Numbered from the stretch's first letter, positions 42,369 through 50,155 are shown. The stretch: 64,000 nucleotides of DNA from JAEUJM01 sp044221555 (GCA_044221555.1 JBGAOY010000013.1:62001-126000), one strand, 5' to 3'. Notes: generated by a model not told the origin, from the letters alone. Made by a program: numbers and translations.

Positions 42369-42378
42369 ACGGTACCGT
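42369..42378. promoter_or_regulatory. Operator palindrome A and -10 of the methyltransferase
   Basis: ACGGTACCGT, perfect 10-bp palindrome, eight bases before the methyltransferase ATG. Its right half on the minus strand, TACCGT, is followed by seven bases and the ATG, so a bound regulator would block this promoter. Confidence 0.55.
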
Positions 42379-42454
42379 CGCGGTGCCGGCGCGGCCGGAC
42401 TTCTGGATCCGGATAGCGCCGACCCAGGCTTAATCGGCCGGACAGAGAAACCAT

Positions 42455-42464
42455 ACGGTACCGT
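42455..42464. promoter_or_regulatory. Operator palindrome B upstream of the regulator
   Basis: A second identical ACGGTACCGT, 86 bases from copy A, located 11 bases before the TAGCAT -10 of the divergent regulator gene. Two exact copies in one 126-bp control region are unlikely by chance. Confidence 0.55.
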
Positions 42465-42475
42465 TCGGTTTTGGG

Positions 42476-42481
42476 TAGCAT
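42476..42481 (+). promoter_or_regulatory. Putative -10 element, leaderless start of regulator
   Basis: TAGCAT with a six-base spacer (CACCCC) to the ATG at 42488. Confidence 0.55.
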
Positions 42482-42487
42482 CACCCC

Positions 42488-43264
42488 ATGACGCCTGGAC
42501 TCGACGACCGCGAGTACTCGTCCAGTGATGTTCAGGACGCCGCTGGTCTCAGTGCTCGGCAGCAGAACGACTGGGACAGCCGTGGCCTCCTCCCACACGA
42601 GCGCGAGGGCGAGGAGGGCTGGCGGCGCTACACCCCGCGGGAGATATTCGCCCTGATGGTCTGCACCGAGATCCGCCGTCAGTACGGCACGCCCGTGGAG
42701 AAGCTGAAGTGGGTGCAGCAGTTCATGCTGAAGGAGGGTGCCAACCACTTCGAGGCCGCCGTCCGCATCATGAGCCTGCTCGGCGTGGGTGTGTGGCTCT
42801 GCACAGACCTGGAAGAGACCTTCATCCTGGACTCGGAGCTGGAATTCACGATGCTCTGGCAGGACCACCACTTCGGTGCGAGCCGCGAGCGGGCATTCCT
42901 GTTCGTCCCGGTGAACCCGCTCGTGAACCGCCTTCTGGCCTGTCTGAAGGAGCCGGTCGAGTTGGAGGCCCACGGGTTGGGCTACCGGGTCATGCGCTCC
43001 GTCGAGTCGATGCAGAGTGCTCGTACGCCCGAGGAGATCCTCGTGCTCGACCTCATCCGCAAAGAGGAGGTGGACAAGGTTGAGGTCGTTTCGCCCGGCG
43101 GGCACGTCGAGACCATCCGCACCACGACCCGTCACGACTCGGCCGCCGACATCCTCCATCTTCTCAATGAGCCGTACCAGCGACTCACGGTCGTGAAGAA
43201 GGACGGCAACGTCGTCCACATCGAACAAGAAGTCCCGATCAAGCCCACGAAGGCCGGTCGGTGA
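42488..43264 (+). CDS. MerR-like DNA-binding regulator of the island
   Basis: 258 residues. The N-terminal winged HTH of MerR type reads YSSSDVQDAAGLSARQQNDWDSRGLLPHEREGEEGWRRYTPREIFALMVCTEIRRQYGTPVEKLKWVQQF (10-79). The remainder (about 85-258) is a domain I do not recognise, with no cysteine metal site; it includes LEFTMLWQDHHFGASRERAFLFVPVNPLVN and ends with VVKKDGNVVHIEQEVPIKP. It is divergent from the methyltransferase and lies next to two ACGGTACCGT palindromes. It is therefore the likely controller of both promoters, a role played in other R-M systems by C proteins of a different family. Confidence 0.75.
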   Translation: MTPGLDDREYSSSDVQDAAGLSARQQNDWDSRGLLPHEREGEEGWRRYTPREIFALMVCTEIRRQYGTPVEKLKWVQQFMLKEGANHFEAAVRIMSLLGVGVWLCTDLEETFILDSELEFTMLWQDHHFGASRERAFLFVPVNPLVNRLLACLKEPVELEAHGLGYRVMRSVESMQSARTPEEILVLDLIRKEEVDKVEVVSPGGHVETIRTTTRHDSAADILHLLNEPYQRLTVVKKDGNVVHIEQEVPIKPTKAGR

Positions 43265-43399
43265 TGAGCATCAGCGTCGTCGGCCAGATCACGCAGGTCA
43301 GCCCCCGACGCGCAGCTACTCGATCCTGCCCTGACCACGGGAAGCACCCGAGTCCCGGGCCTGACAGCGCGGTGAGACTGCCGCGCCTGCGAGGTCCCT

Positions 43400-43570
43400 G
43401 TGCTTTCCGTGACCGAGGCCCGGCACCTGCTTGGTGCCGACTGCTCGATGACCGACGAGGAGGTGAAGTCGATGCTTGACACCTTCCGCCAGATCGCCTT
43501 CATCGCCCTCGACACCGTTGACGCGGAGCGTGACCGCTCGCACCCTCCGACAAGGAAGATGGAGTCGTGA
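43400..43570 (+). CDS. Small protein upstream of the recombinase (56 residues)
   Basis: Reading frame starting GTG at 43400, with GAGG six bases upstream: EARHLLGADCSMTDEEVKSM then a helical LDTFRQIAFIALDTVDAERD and a basic tail. The stop overlaps the recombinase GTG (GTGA at 43567-43570), showing translational coupling. The acidic T-D-E-E-V pattern followed by a helix is seen in small genes preceding serine recombinases; function unknown. Confidence 0.6.
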   Translation: MLSVTEARHLLGADCSMTDEEVKSMLDTFRQIAFIALDTVDAERDRSHPPTRKMES

Positions 43571-45093
43571 GCAGCGCGTATGTCTACGTGCGCGTCAGTA
43601 CGGCCGAACAGGTCGAGAACTACTCGCTCGACACGCAGGTGCGGGCCTGCTTGGAGTTCTGCGACCGCGAAGGCCTCGATGTGGTCCGAATCTTCCGCGA
43701 GGAGGGGGAGTCCGCCAAGACGGCTAATCGCCCTGAACTCCAAGCGATGCTGAACGCCTGCGCGACCGAGGGCCGGCGCACAGGGATTACCGCGGTGGTG
43801 GTGTTTCGGATCGATCGCCTCGCTCGGGCCGTCGAGGACTACGCCGCGATCAGCGGCGCGCTCGTGGGATTGGGGATCAGGGTTCGCTCGGTCGGCGAGT
43901 CCTTCGACGACTCTCCCGCGGGGAAGTTGGTCGAGAACCTCCTGGCCGCAGTGGCCCAGTTCGATAACGACGCTCGATCAGCGCGTACCAAGGAGGGCAT
44001 GAAGGAGGCGCTCCGCCACGGGCGGTGGGTCTGGCAGCCTCCGCTCGGCTACATCCGCACCGCCGCCGAAGTCCCGATGAGCATGATTCCGGATCCCGAG
44101 GTGGCACCGCTGATCAGGCATGGTTTCGAGGCGATCGCCTCCCGACGCCTCACGAAGATCGAGGCTCTCGACGAGTTGACCGACCTCGGCCTGGTCACCC
44201 GCAAGGGTCGGCCGCTCAGCCCGCAGGCCTTCGGTCAGCTGCTCCGCCGGGTGATCTACACCGGGCGCATCCTGAAGCCCGAGTGGGGGATTGACGTTGA
44301 AGGCGACTTCGAGGCCCTCCTGGATCCGGACCTCTTCCAGGCCGTCCAGGACGTGCTCGACGGTCGAGCACCCACCGCCGCCTCACGGGTGCGCGACAAC
44401 CCGGACTTCCCACTCCGTCGTGTCGTGCTCTGTGGCCGGTGCCACTCGCCTCTCACGGGCAGTTGGTCCACCGGACGGTCACGCCGGCGCTATCCGTACT
44501 ACCGGTGCCCGCAGAAGGGTTGTCGCGGCACCAACGTGCGCAAGGAGAGGCTTGAAGACCTTCTGGTGGATCGGCTCGATGAGATGAGCCTGAGACCGGA
44601 GATGCTCGACCTTCTCGGGGCTGTCGTGGAGGACGCCTGGGAGGAGCGGGTCAAGACCGCCAAGGCCGCGGAGAAGGCGCTCACCGGCCGTCTGAGGGAC
44701 GTGGAGCGGCGACGCGACGCCCTCATGGACGCTTACCTCGATGGCCGTGGTATCGACCAGCGCACCTTCGAGCAGCAGAAGCAGCGGCTCAGCAACGACG
44801 AGGCCGAACTTCGGAACCGCCTCGCCACGGCTCGTCCTAGCGGGGCGAGCCTGCCCCGGGCCATCGACCTCGCGCAGGCCATGCTGCTCGACCTGCCCCG
44901 GTGTTGGAACCGGCTCGAACCTGAGCACCGGCCGCACTTTCTCGCCGCGCTCTACCCCGCTGGACTCACCTACGAGGACGGCACCATTGGAACCGTCGAA
45001 ATCCCCTGGTGGATCGGCAATTCCGAGGCAACCGAGGGCCGAGGCGAAGGTTTGGCACCCCCAACGGGATTCGAACCCGTGTTACCGGCGTGA
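43567..45093 (+). CDS. Large serine recombinase (integrase)
   Basis: 508 residues. The resolvase-type catalytic domain has YVYVRVSTAEQVENYSLDTQ (catalytic S11, R9) and VVVFRIDRLARAVEDYAAI. The recombinase domain (about 160-260), a zinc ribbon (CGRCHSPLTG...YYRCPQKGC, about 286-318) and a coiled-coil region (VKTAKAAEKALTGRLRDVERRRDALMD, about 360-420) complete the phiC31-like large serine integrase architecture. The last 14 codons (LAPPTGFEPVLPA) are read from the antisense of tRNA-Glu, so its C-terminus depends on the site of integration. It probably catalyses island integration at this tRNA. Confidence 0.95.
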   Translation: MSSAYVYVRVSTAEQVENYSLDTQVRACLEFCDREGLDVVRIFREEGESAKTANRPELQAMLNACATEGRRTGITAVVVFRIDRLARAVEDYAAISGALVGLGIRVRSVGESFDDSPAGKLVENLLAAVAQFDNDARSARTKEGMKEALRHGRWVWQPPLGYIRTAAEVPMSMIPDPEVAPLIRHGFEAIASRRLTKIEALDELTDLGLVTRKGRPLSPQAFGQLLRRVIYTGRILKPEWGIDVEGDFEALLDPDLFQAVQDVLDGRAPTAASRVRDNPDFPLRRVVLCGRCHSPLTGSWSTGRSRRRYPYYRCPQKGCRGTNVRKERLEDLLVDRLDEMSLRPEMLDLLGAVVEDAWEERVKTAKAAEKALTGRLRDVERRRDALMDAYLDGRGIDQRTFEQQKQRLSNDEAELRNRLATARPSGASLPRAIDLAQAMLLDLPRCWNRLEPEHRPHFLAALYPAGLTYEDGTIGTVEIPWWIGNSEATEGRGEGLAPPTGFEPVLPA

Positions 45094-45128
45094 AAGGCCG
45101 GCGTCCTGGGCCGCTGGACGATGGGGGC
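45053..45128 (-). tRNA. tRNA-Glu (TTC), island attachment site
   Basis: Minus-strand cloverleaf: acceptor GCCCCCA/TGGGGGT, anticodon loop CTTTCAC (anticodon TTC) on a GCCGG stem, T-arm ACGGGTTCGAATCCCGT. The CCA is encoded (45053-45055). Its 3' end contains the GCACCCCCAA boundary repeat (antisense) and overlaps the last 41 bases of the recombinase gene. Confidence 0.95.
45055..45064. other. attR: right boundary repeat in tRNA-Glu
   Basis: GCACCCCCAA, identical to 39455-39464; marks the right junction of the integrated island. Confidence 0.6.
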
Positions 45129-45164
45129 CCGCCCCCGGAGGGGCACCGCAGGGTACCAGCGGGA

Positions 45165-45758
45165 TCAGGGCGCGACGGCGGCGTTCCACGACCGGATCAC
45201 CCGGTCGCCGCGCTTGTGGTCGAGCACGCTGAGCGTGCCTGTGTCGAGCAGCAGGTGTCGGCCCGCCTCGACCGGCCAGCCGGCCCAGCGGGCGGCCACC
45301 ACCCGCAGGAAGTGGCCGTGGGAGAACACCGCCACCGGCCCGGCGGCGGGCCCATCGAGCAGGCGGGCGATCATGCGATCGGCCCGCGCCCCGACCTGCT
45401 CGGGTGACTCACCCCCGGGGCAGCCGTCGACGAACAGCTCCCAGCCCGGTCGGTCGGCCTGGATGGCGGCGGTGGTGACGCCCTCGTAGGCGCCGTAGTC
45501 CCACTCGACGAGATCGGGCCACACCTCGGCGCCGGCAGTGGACGGGTCGAGGCCGGCCAGGCGGCACGTGTCGAGCGCGCGGGCCCGCGGGCTGCAGGCC
45601 ACCAGCGAGAACGGCTGGGCACCGAGCGCGGGTGCCAGCGCCACCGCGTCGCGGCGGCCCTGGTCGGTGAGGGGCAGGTCGGTGGTGCTGGTGTGGCGGC
45701 CGTCCTCGCTCCACTCGGTGGCCCCGTGGCGCACCAGCCACACGCTCGGTGTGCCCAC
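45165..45758 (-). CDS. Histidine phosphatase (phosphoglycerate mutase-like)
   Basis: 197 residues. The catalytic motif is WLVRHGATEWSEDGRHTSTTDLPLTDQG (RHG histidine at about 11), with the second acid/His site SHGHFLRVVAARW in the C-terminal half and EWDYGAYEGVTT between. Substrate not predictable. GTG at 45758 starts six bases after the DUF2017 stop, as the last gene of the ctaA-clpS unit. Confidence 0.9.
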   Translation of the reverse strand: MGTPSVWLVRHGATEWSEDGRHTSTTDLPLTDQGRRDAVALAPALGAQPFSLVACSPRARALDTCRLAGLDPSTAGAEVWPDLVEWDYGAYEGVTTAAIQADRPGWELFVDGCPGGESPEQVGARADRMIARLLDGPAAGPVAVFSHGHFLRVVAARWAGWPVEAGRHLLLDTGTLSVLDHKRGDRVIRSWNAAVAP

Positions 45759-45764
45759 GGCGCC

Positions 45765-46268
45765 TCAGTCCCAGCCGGCCAGGGCCTCGACGATGTTCTC
45801 GAGCAGCCAGGCCAGGTAGCTGTAGGCCGCGTAGAGGGGGGCGTCGGGGTCGTCGGGGTCGACCTCGTCCATGTCCTCGCTGACGTCGAGGCGGGTGCCG
45901 AGCACCAGGCGCAGGTCGTTCACCACGCCCATCCAGGCCATCAGGTGGTCCTCGGTGATGATGTCGGCGTCGAGCGTCTCCTCCATCACGTCGAGCGCGG
46001 CGAGGCGACGCTCGAGCAGGTCGTCGCGCACGAGCGACTGGTACTCGGCGTCGCGCTCGGCGTCGTCGGGGTAGGCGGTGGGGAACAGGCGGGTGAGCGA
46101 CGGGTCGACCGCAGCGCGTGCCTCGCCGCCGCCCGAGCCCGCGGTGAGCAGCTCGCGCAACTGGCCGACGAGCGAGCCCAGCAGGTCGCGCTCCCACGCC
46201 TTCAGGTGGAGCTCGTAGTCCCCGTTCCGGTTGCGGCCGATGAGCGTGCGCTTGCGTCCGAACGCCAC
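45765..46268 (-). CDS. DUF2017 family protein
   Basis: 167-residue actinobacterial protein that regularly follows clpS. It begins VAFGRKRTLIGRNRNGDYELHLKAWERDLLGSLVGQL and has LTRLFPTAYPDDAERDAEYQSLVRDDLLERRLAALDVMEETLDAD, then a C-terminal acidic helix pair (EDHLMAWMGVVNDLRLVLGTRLDVSEDMD). GTG at 46268 is five bases after the clpS stop. Function is unknown; the constant linkage to clpS suggests a role around ClpP proteolysis, which is inference. Confidence 0.85.
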   Translation of the reverse strand: MAFGRKRTLIGRNRNGDYELHLKAWERDLLGSLVGQLRELLTAGSGGGEARAAVDPSLTRLFPTAYPDDAERDAEYQSLVRDDLLERRLAALDVMEETLDADIITEDHLMAWMGVVNDLRLVLGTRLDVSEDMDEVDPDDPDAPLYAAYSYLAWLLENIVEALAGWD

Positions 46269-46273
46269 GCGCG

Positions 46274-46573
46274 TCAGTCGTCCTTCTGCATCGTGGCCCA
46301 GAGGCCCTTCTCGTGCAGCCGGAACACGTCGAGCTCGGCCTTCTCGCGGGTGCCGCTCGACACCACGGCCTTTCCCTTGTGGTGCACGTCGAGCATGAGC
46401 GCCGTGGCCTTCTCGAGGCTGTAGCCGAACAGCTGCTGGAAGACGAAGGTGACGTACGACATCAGGTTGATGGGGTCGTTCCACACCAGCACGACCCACG
46501 GGCGGTCGGGCTCCTCGCTCTGGTCGAGGCCGGGGTCGTCCACCTCCACGGGGGCGACGGGGGCGGCGGGCAT
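46274..46573 (-). CDS. clpS: ATP-dependent Clp protease adaptor ClpS
   Basis: 99-residue N-degron adaptor. The core VVLVWNDPINLMSYVTFVFQQLFGYSLEKATALMLDVHHKGKAVVSSGTREKAE is typical: the N-D-P residues and the V/M-x-x-V-H-x-x-G pocket residues are all there. It delivers N-end-rule substrates to ClpC/ClpA. It starts eight bases after ctaA and precedes DUF2017. Confidence 0.96.
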   Translation of the reverse strand: MPAAPVAPVEVDDPGLDQSEEPDRPWVVLVWNDPINLMSYVTFVFQQLFGYSLEKATALMLDVHHKGKAVVSSGTREKAELDVFRLHEKGLWATMQKDD

Positions 46574-46580
46574 GACCGCC

Positions 46581-47522
46581 CTACCCCGACGCCACGGTGG
46601 CCGGCTCGGTCACAGGCGGGACCGAGCCGTCGGCGGGGACGTCAGCAGGGTGCGTGTGCAGCCCGAGCTCGAAGACGAGCACGGCGATCCAGACGCACAC
46701 CGAGCCGAGCAGGTGGATGGCCACGAGCCCGACCGGGACGCCGGTGAAGTACTGCGCGTAGCCGACGGCGGCCTGGGCCACGAGCACCACCAGCAGGATC
46801 TCGCCGCGACGCAGGATGTCGGCCCGCAGCTCGTCGCGCTGGCGCAGCATCCAGAGGGTGGTGAGGGTGATCAGCCCGAAGAGGACGACCGACGCGCCGT
46901 GGAAGCGCACGACGTCGCCCACCACGAGGTCGAGGCGCTCGACGTCGGCATCGCCGCCGTGGGGCCCGGCGCCGGTGACGACCGTGCCGAGCATGATGGC
47001 GAGCGCCGCCGCCCCGACCATCAGCCGCCCCATCCAGCGCACCTCGGGCGACACCGACGGGCGGGCGGGCGTGGGTGGCTGGCCGGCCAGGTGGTGGAGC
47101 ACGACCGCGTTCCAGATGATGACGATGGACAGGAGGAAGTGGGCCATCACGAACGGCGGGGAGAGATCCACCAGCACGGTGATGCCGCCCAGCACGATCT
47201 GACCGACCATGCCCGCCACCAGCCCGAGCGACCACCAGGTGAGGTCGCGTCGGCGCGGCGTGCGCACGAGCGAGCCCAGGACCGCCAGGATCACCGCCAC
47301 CGAGAGCAGGCCCGTGAACATGCGGTTCACGAACTCGACCATCGCGTGGTACTCGAGGGGGGCGACCAGCCGGTCCTGCTCGCAGGTCGGCCAGTCGGTG
47401 CAGCCGAGGCCCGATCCGGTGAGGCGCACGGCGCCACCGGTGACCACGATCACCGACAGCAGCACCAGCGCCAGCAGGGTGATCCGCTGGTAGGTGCGTG
47501 GCGAGCACCGGGGGAGCTGCAT
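46581..47522 (-). CDS. ctaA: Heme A synthase CtaA
   Basis: 313 residues, eight membrane helices. Converts heme O to heme A for the aa3-type oxidase encoded to the right. The first periplasmic loop GSGLGCTDWPTCEQDRLVAP has the conserved C-x7-type cysteine pair. Histidines in MVEFVNRMFTG (E and R, with EYHAMVEFVNR), MAHFLLSIV, VRFHGASVV and AIHLLGSV are the heme ligands. ATG at 47522 is preceded on the minus strand by TAGGAT at eight bases, suggesting a leaderless message. Divergent from ctaB. Confidence 0.94.
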   Translation of the reverse strand: MQLPRCSPRTYQRITLLALVLLSVIVVTGGAVRLTGSGLGCTDWPTCEQDRLVAPLEYHAMVEFVNRMFTGLLSVAVILAVLGSLVRTPRRRDLTWWSLGLVAGMVGQIVLGGITVLVDLSPPFVMAHFLLSIVIIWNAVVLHHLAGQPPTPARPSVSPEVRWMGRLMVGAAALAIMLGTVVTGAGPHGGDADVERLDLVVGDVVRFHGASVVLFGLITLTTLWMLRQRDELRADILRRGEILLVVLVAQAAVGYAQYFTGVPVGLVAIHLLGSVCVWIAVLVFELGLHTHPADVPADGSVPPVTEPATVASG

Positions 47523-47530
47523 CGCCTCCG

Positions 47531-47536
47531 ATCCTA
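47531..47536 (-). promoter_or_regulatory. Putative -10 element for ctaA, leaderless
   Basis: TAGGAT on the minus strand with an eight-base spacer (CGGAGGCG) to the ATG at 47522. The spacer does contain GGAGG, but only two bases from the start codon. Confidence 0.45.
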
Positions 47537-47574
47537 GGGAGCGCGCCACTTGGGTCCGAATCGACCGGAGGTCC

Positions 47575-47580
47575 TACCCT
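47575..47580 (+). promoter_or_regulatory. Putative -10 element for ctaB
   Basis: TACCCT ten bases before the ATG at 47591, giving a leader of only a few bases. It is divergent from the ctaA promoter in a 68-bp region. Confidence 0.4.
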
Positions 47581-47590
47581 GGGCCGGGTC

Positions 47591-48487
47591 ATGCACCTCA
47601 TCGCCCGCCGGTCGCTCGTGCACCAGGTGGGGGCCTACGTCGCCCTCACCAAGCCGCGCATCATCGAGCTGCTGCTCGTCACCACGCTGCCGACGATGGT
47701 GGTGGCCGAGCAGGGCATGCCGTCGGTGGGCCTGATGGTGGCGACGCTGGTCGGCGGCACGCTGGCGGCGGGTGGCGCCAACGCCATCAACATGTACGTC
47801 GACCGCGACATCGACGCGCTCATGGAGCGCACCAAGAACCGGCCGCTGGTCACCGGCGAGATGTCGCCCCAGGCCGCGCTCACCTTCGCGATCGGCCTCG
47901 AGGTCGTGGCCTTCGTCGAGCTCTGGGCGCTGGTGAACCTCCTGAGCGCGGTGCTGGCCGTGTCGGCCTGCCTGTTCTACGTGTTCATCTACACGCTGTG
48001 GCTGAAGCGCACCTCCACCCAGAACATCGTCATCGGGGGCGCCGCCGGGGCGGTGCCCGTGCTGGTGGGTTGGGCCGCGGTCACCGACAGCCTGGCGTGG
48101 GCGCCGGTGCTGATGTTCGCCATCATCTTCTTCTGGACGCCACCCCACTTCTGGGCGCTGGCGATCCGCTACCGCGACGACTACGCCGCGGCCGACGTCC
48201 CCATGCTGCCGGCGGTGGAGAGCCTGCGCTTCACCGCGGTCCGCATCCTCGCCTACACGGTGCTCCTGTGGGCGCTCACGTTGCTGCTGGCCCCCGTGGC
48301 CGACCTGGGCGCGATCTACGTGGTCACCGCCGTGGTGCTCGGCGCCGTGTTCACGGGGATGTCGGTGCGGCTGTTGCGCACGCCCACGCCGCCGCTGGCC
48401 ATGCGGCTGTTCACCTTCTCCATCACGTACCTCACCGTGCTGTGGGTGGCGATGGCCGTCGACGTCCTCGTCGTCCACGGCCTCTGA
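47591..48487 (+). CDS. ctaB: Protoheme IX farnesyltransferase (heme O synthase)
   Basis: 298-residue UbiA-type prenyltransferase with nine helices. The first Asp-rich motif is NAINMYVDRDIDALMERTKNRPL, the second is RYRDDYAAADVPMLP. PPHFWALAIRYRDDY and LWLKRTSTQNIVIGGAAGAVP are family signatures. It makes heme O, substrate of CtaA. It precedes the oxidase cluster with 57 bases to the next gene. Confidence 0.95.
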   Translation: MHLIARRSLVHQVGAYVALTKPRIIELLLVTTLPTMVVAEQGMPSVGLMVATLVGGTLAAGGANAINMYVDRDIDALMERTKNRPLVTGEMSPQAALTFAIGLEVVAFVELWALVNLLSAVLAVSACLFYVFIYTLWLKRTSTQNIVIGGAAGAVPVLVGWAAVTDSLAWAPVLMFAIIFFWTPPHFWALAIRYRDDYAAADVPMLPAVESLRFTAVRILAYTVLLWALTLLLAPVADLGAIYVVTAVVLGAVFTGMSVRLLRTPTPPLAMRLFTFSITYLTVLWVAMAVDVLVVHGL

Positions 48488-48544
48488 CCCGCCGGTTTTC
48501 TGGCGTTCGGACGACGTGACTAGAGTTCGCCACCGAGCCGAGCC

Positions 48545-50155
48545 ATGACTGTCACCGAGACCAGACCTGAAACCACGGCCGACGAGGCCGAGGCACTGCC
48601 CGAACCCGCGCCCACGTCGCGCGGCCTGCCTGCCGTCCTCGGCAGCGGCGACCACAAGGTCGTGGGACGCCTCTGGATCGCCTTCTCCTTCCTGTTCGCG
48701 CTGGTGGGCCTGGGCACCGCGGTGCTGCTCGACGCCGAGGGCGCCGACCTCGGCAGCTACTCGATCCTCGGCACCGACACCTTCTTCCAGGTCTTCACCC
48801 TCTACCGCGTGGTGGCGGTGTTCCTGGTGGTCATCCCCCTGTTCATCGGGCTGGGCACCTACGTGGTGCCGTTGCAGGTCGGGGCCCGGGCGATCGCCCT
48901 GCCGCGCGCCGCCGCCGCCGCGTTCTGGACCTGGCTCGTGGCCGGCGGCATCGTGGTGGCGAGCTACGCCATCAACGGCGGCCCCGGTGGCGGCGAGGCC
49001 GACGGCGTCGATCTCTGGGTCGTGTCGTTCGGGCTGCTCCTGGTCGCGCTGGTGGCGGCCTCCATCTCCATCGCCACCACGGTGCTGGCCGAGCGGGTCG
49101 AGGGCATGACCCTCACTCGGATCCCGCTGTTCGCCTGGTCGATGCTCGTCGCCGCGTCGGTGTGGATCCTCAGCCTCCCGGTGCTCGGCGCCAACCTCCT
49201 CGTGATCTACCTCGATCACCGGTACGGCCAGCAGTTGTTCGGCGTCGATGCCGACATCTGGCCCCAGGTGGCCTGGGTGTTCAACCAGCCCCAGATCTAC
49301 GCCGCGGCCATCCCCGCCCTCGGTGTGATCGGTGAGATCTTCCCCGTCGCCTGCGGTGGCCGGCCGCGGTACCGCCAGGGCGCCATGATCGCCATCGGCC
49401 TGTTCGGCATCCTGGCCTTCGGTGCGTGGGCGCAGCCCTACTTCAACGCCGAGGCCCGCGACGACATCCTGTTCATCGGCGTGGCGCTGGCGGCGGTGCT
49501 CCCCGTGCTCGCGCTGCTGTCGGTGGTCGGCGAGACGGCCCGCGCCAACCGCCCGTCGCTCAACGCCCCGTTCGTGCTGGCCAACGCCGCGCTGTTGCTG
49601 CTGCTCGGCGCCACCGTGGCCGGCGCCGTCGCCGTGATCGAGCCGCTCGGGCTGCTCGACACCACCTTCAGCACCGGGCAGATGAACCTCACCCTGCTCG
49701 CCGCCCTGGTCGCCGGCCTCGCCGGCCTCTGGTACTGGATGCCCAAGATCGCCGGCGCCCCGGCCGCGAACGGTGCGGGCTACCTGAGCGCGCTGGCGGT
49801 GCTGGGCGGCGCCGCGCTGGTCGCCCTCGGCAACCTGTGGAGCGGCCTGCTCGACCAGCCCCAGGTGCTCACCGGCGACTACTCGCCCCGCGACGGCGTC
49901 GAGGTGCTCAACCTGGCGTCGGCCGCCGGCTTCGCACTCGTGCTCCTCGGCGTGGTGGTGGCCGCGCTGGCGCTCGTCGGAGCCGCCCGCAAGGGCCAGG
50001 TCACCGATCCGGCCGACCGCGACGACGATCCCTGGGGTGGCCAGACCCTCGAGTGGGCCACCACCTCCCCGCCGCCCTGGAACAACTTCACCGACGATCC
50101 AGGGCCGGTGCTCACCGCCTCCCCGTTGCTCGACGCCGCCGAGGAAGGTGCCTGA
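48545..50155 (+). CDS. Degenerate cytochrome c oxidase subunit I homologue (no heme or copper ligands)
   Basis: 536-residue, about 12-helix protein with the COX1 fold outline (QVFTLYRVVAVFLVVIPL; TYVVPLQVGARAIALPRA; WVFNQPQIYAAAIPALGVIGEIFPV; GLWYWMPKIAG). Each ligand is replaced relative to CtaD at 52977. The low-spin heme His in FTMHG is Y87, the CuB His of GHPEVY is Q248 (NQPQIY, tyrosine kept), the CuB pair HH is QP (297-298), and the two His of HFHY are lost in GQMNLTLL. It therefore cannot bind heme a, heme a3 or CuB and should not reduce oxygen. The stop overlaps the next start (TGATG). The C-terminus (WATTSPPPWNNF) mirrors the CtaD tail motif (WMIPSPVPEYNF). Confidence 0.88.
   Translation: MTVTETRPETTADEAEALPEPAPTSRGLPAVLGSGDHKVVGRLWIAFSFLFALVGLGTAVLLDAEGADLGSYSILGTDTFFQVFTLYRVVAVFLVVIPLFIGLGTYVVPLQVGARAIALPRAAAAAFWTWLVAGGIVVASYAINGGPGGGEADGVDLWVVSFGLLLVALVAASISIATTVLAERVEGMTLTRIPLFAWSMLVAASVWILSLPVLGANLLVIYLDHRYGQQLFGVDADIWPQVAWVFNQPQIYAAAIPALGVIGEIFPVACGGRPRYRQGAMIAIGLFGILAFGAWAQPYFNAEARDDILFIGVALAAVLPVLALLSVVGETARANRPSLNAPFVLANAALLLLLGATVAGAVAVIEPLGLLDTTFSTGQMNLTLLAALVAGLAGLWYWMPKIAGAPAANGAGYLSALAVLGGAALVALGNLWSGLLDQPQVLTGDYSPRDGVEVLNLASAAGFALVLLGVVVAALALVGAARKGQVTDPADRDDDPWGGQTLEWATTSPPPWNNFTDDPGPVLTASPLLDAAEEGA

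Larger units (their letters stand above)
39455..45064. mobile_element. 5.6-kb integrative island in tRNA-Glu with serine recombinase and R-M-like genes
   Basis: Bounded by the GCACCCCCAA repeats, the right one in the 3' end of an intact tRNA-Glu. Contents in order: HTH protein, putative restriction endonuclease and methyltransferase (both leftward), MerR-like regulator, a 56-residue protein, and a large serine recombinase whose last codons lie in the tRNA gene. No structural phage or conjugation genes are present, so it is a minimal, perhaps satellite-like, element. Without it nadR would be directly followed by the antisense tRNA-Glu gene. Confidence 0.7.

Noticed and set aside
43261..43479. 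Small open frame overlapping the end of the MerR-like gene
   Set aside because: Composition looks like out-of-frame sequence (many R, P, C); the frame starting at 43400 with a coupled stop is more convincing.
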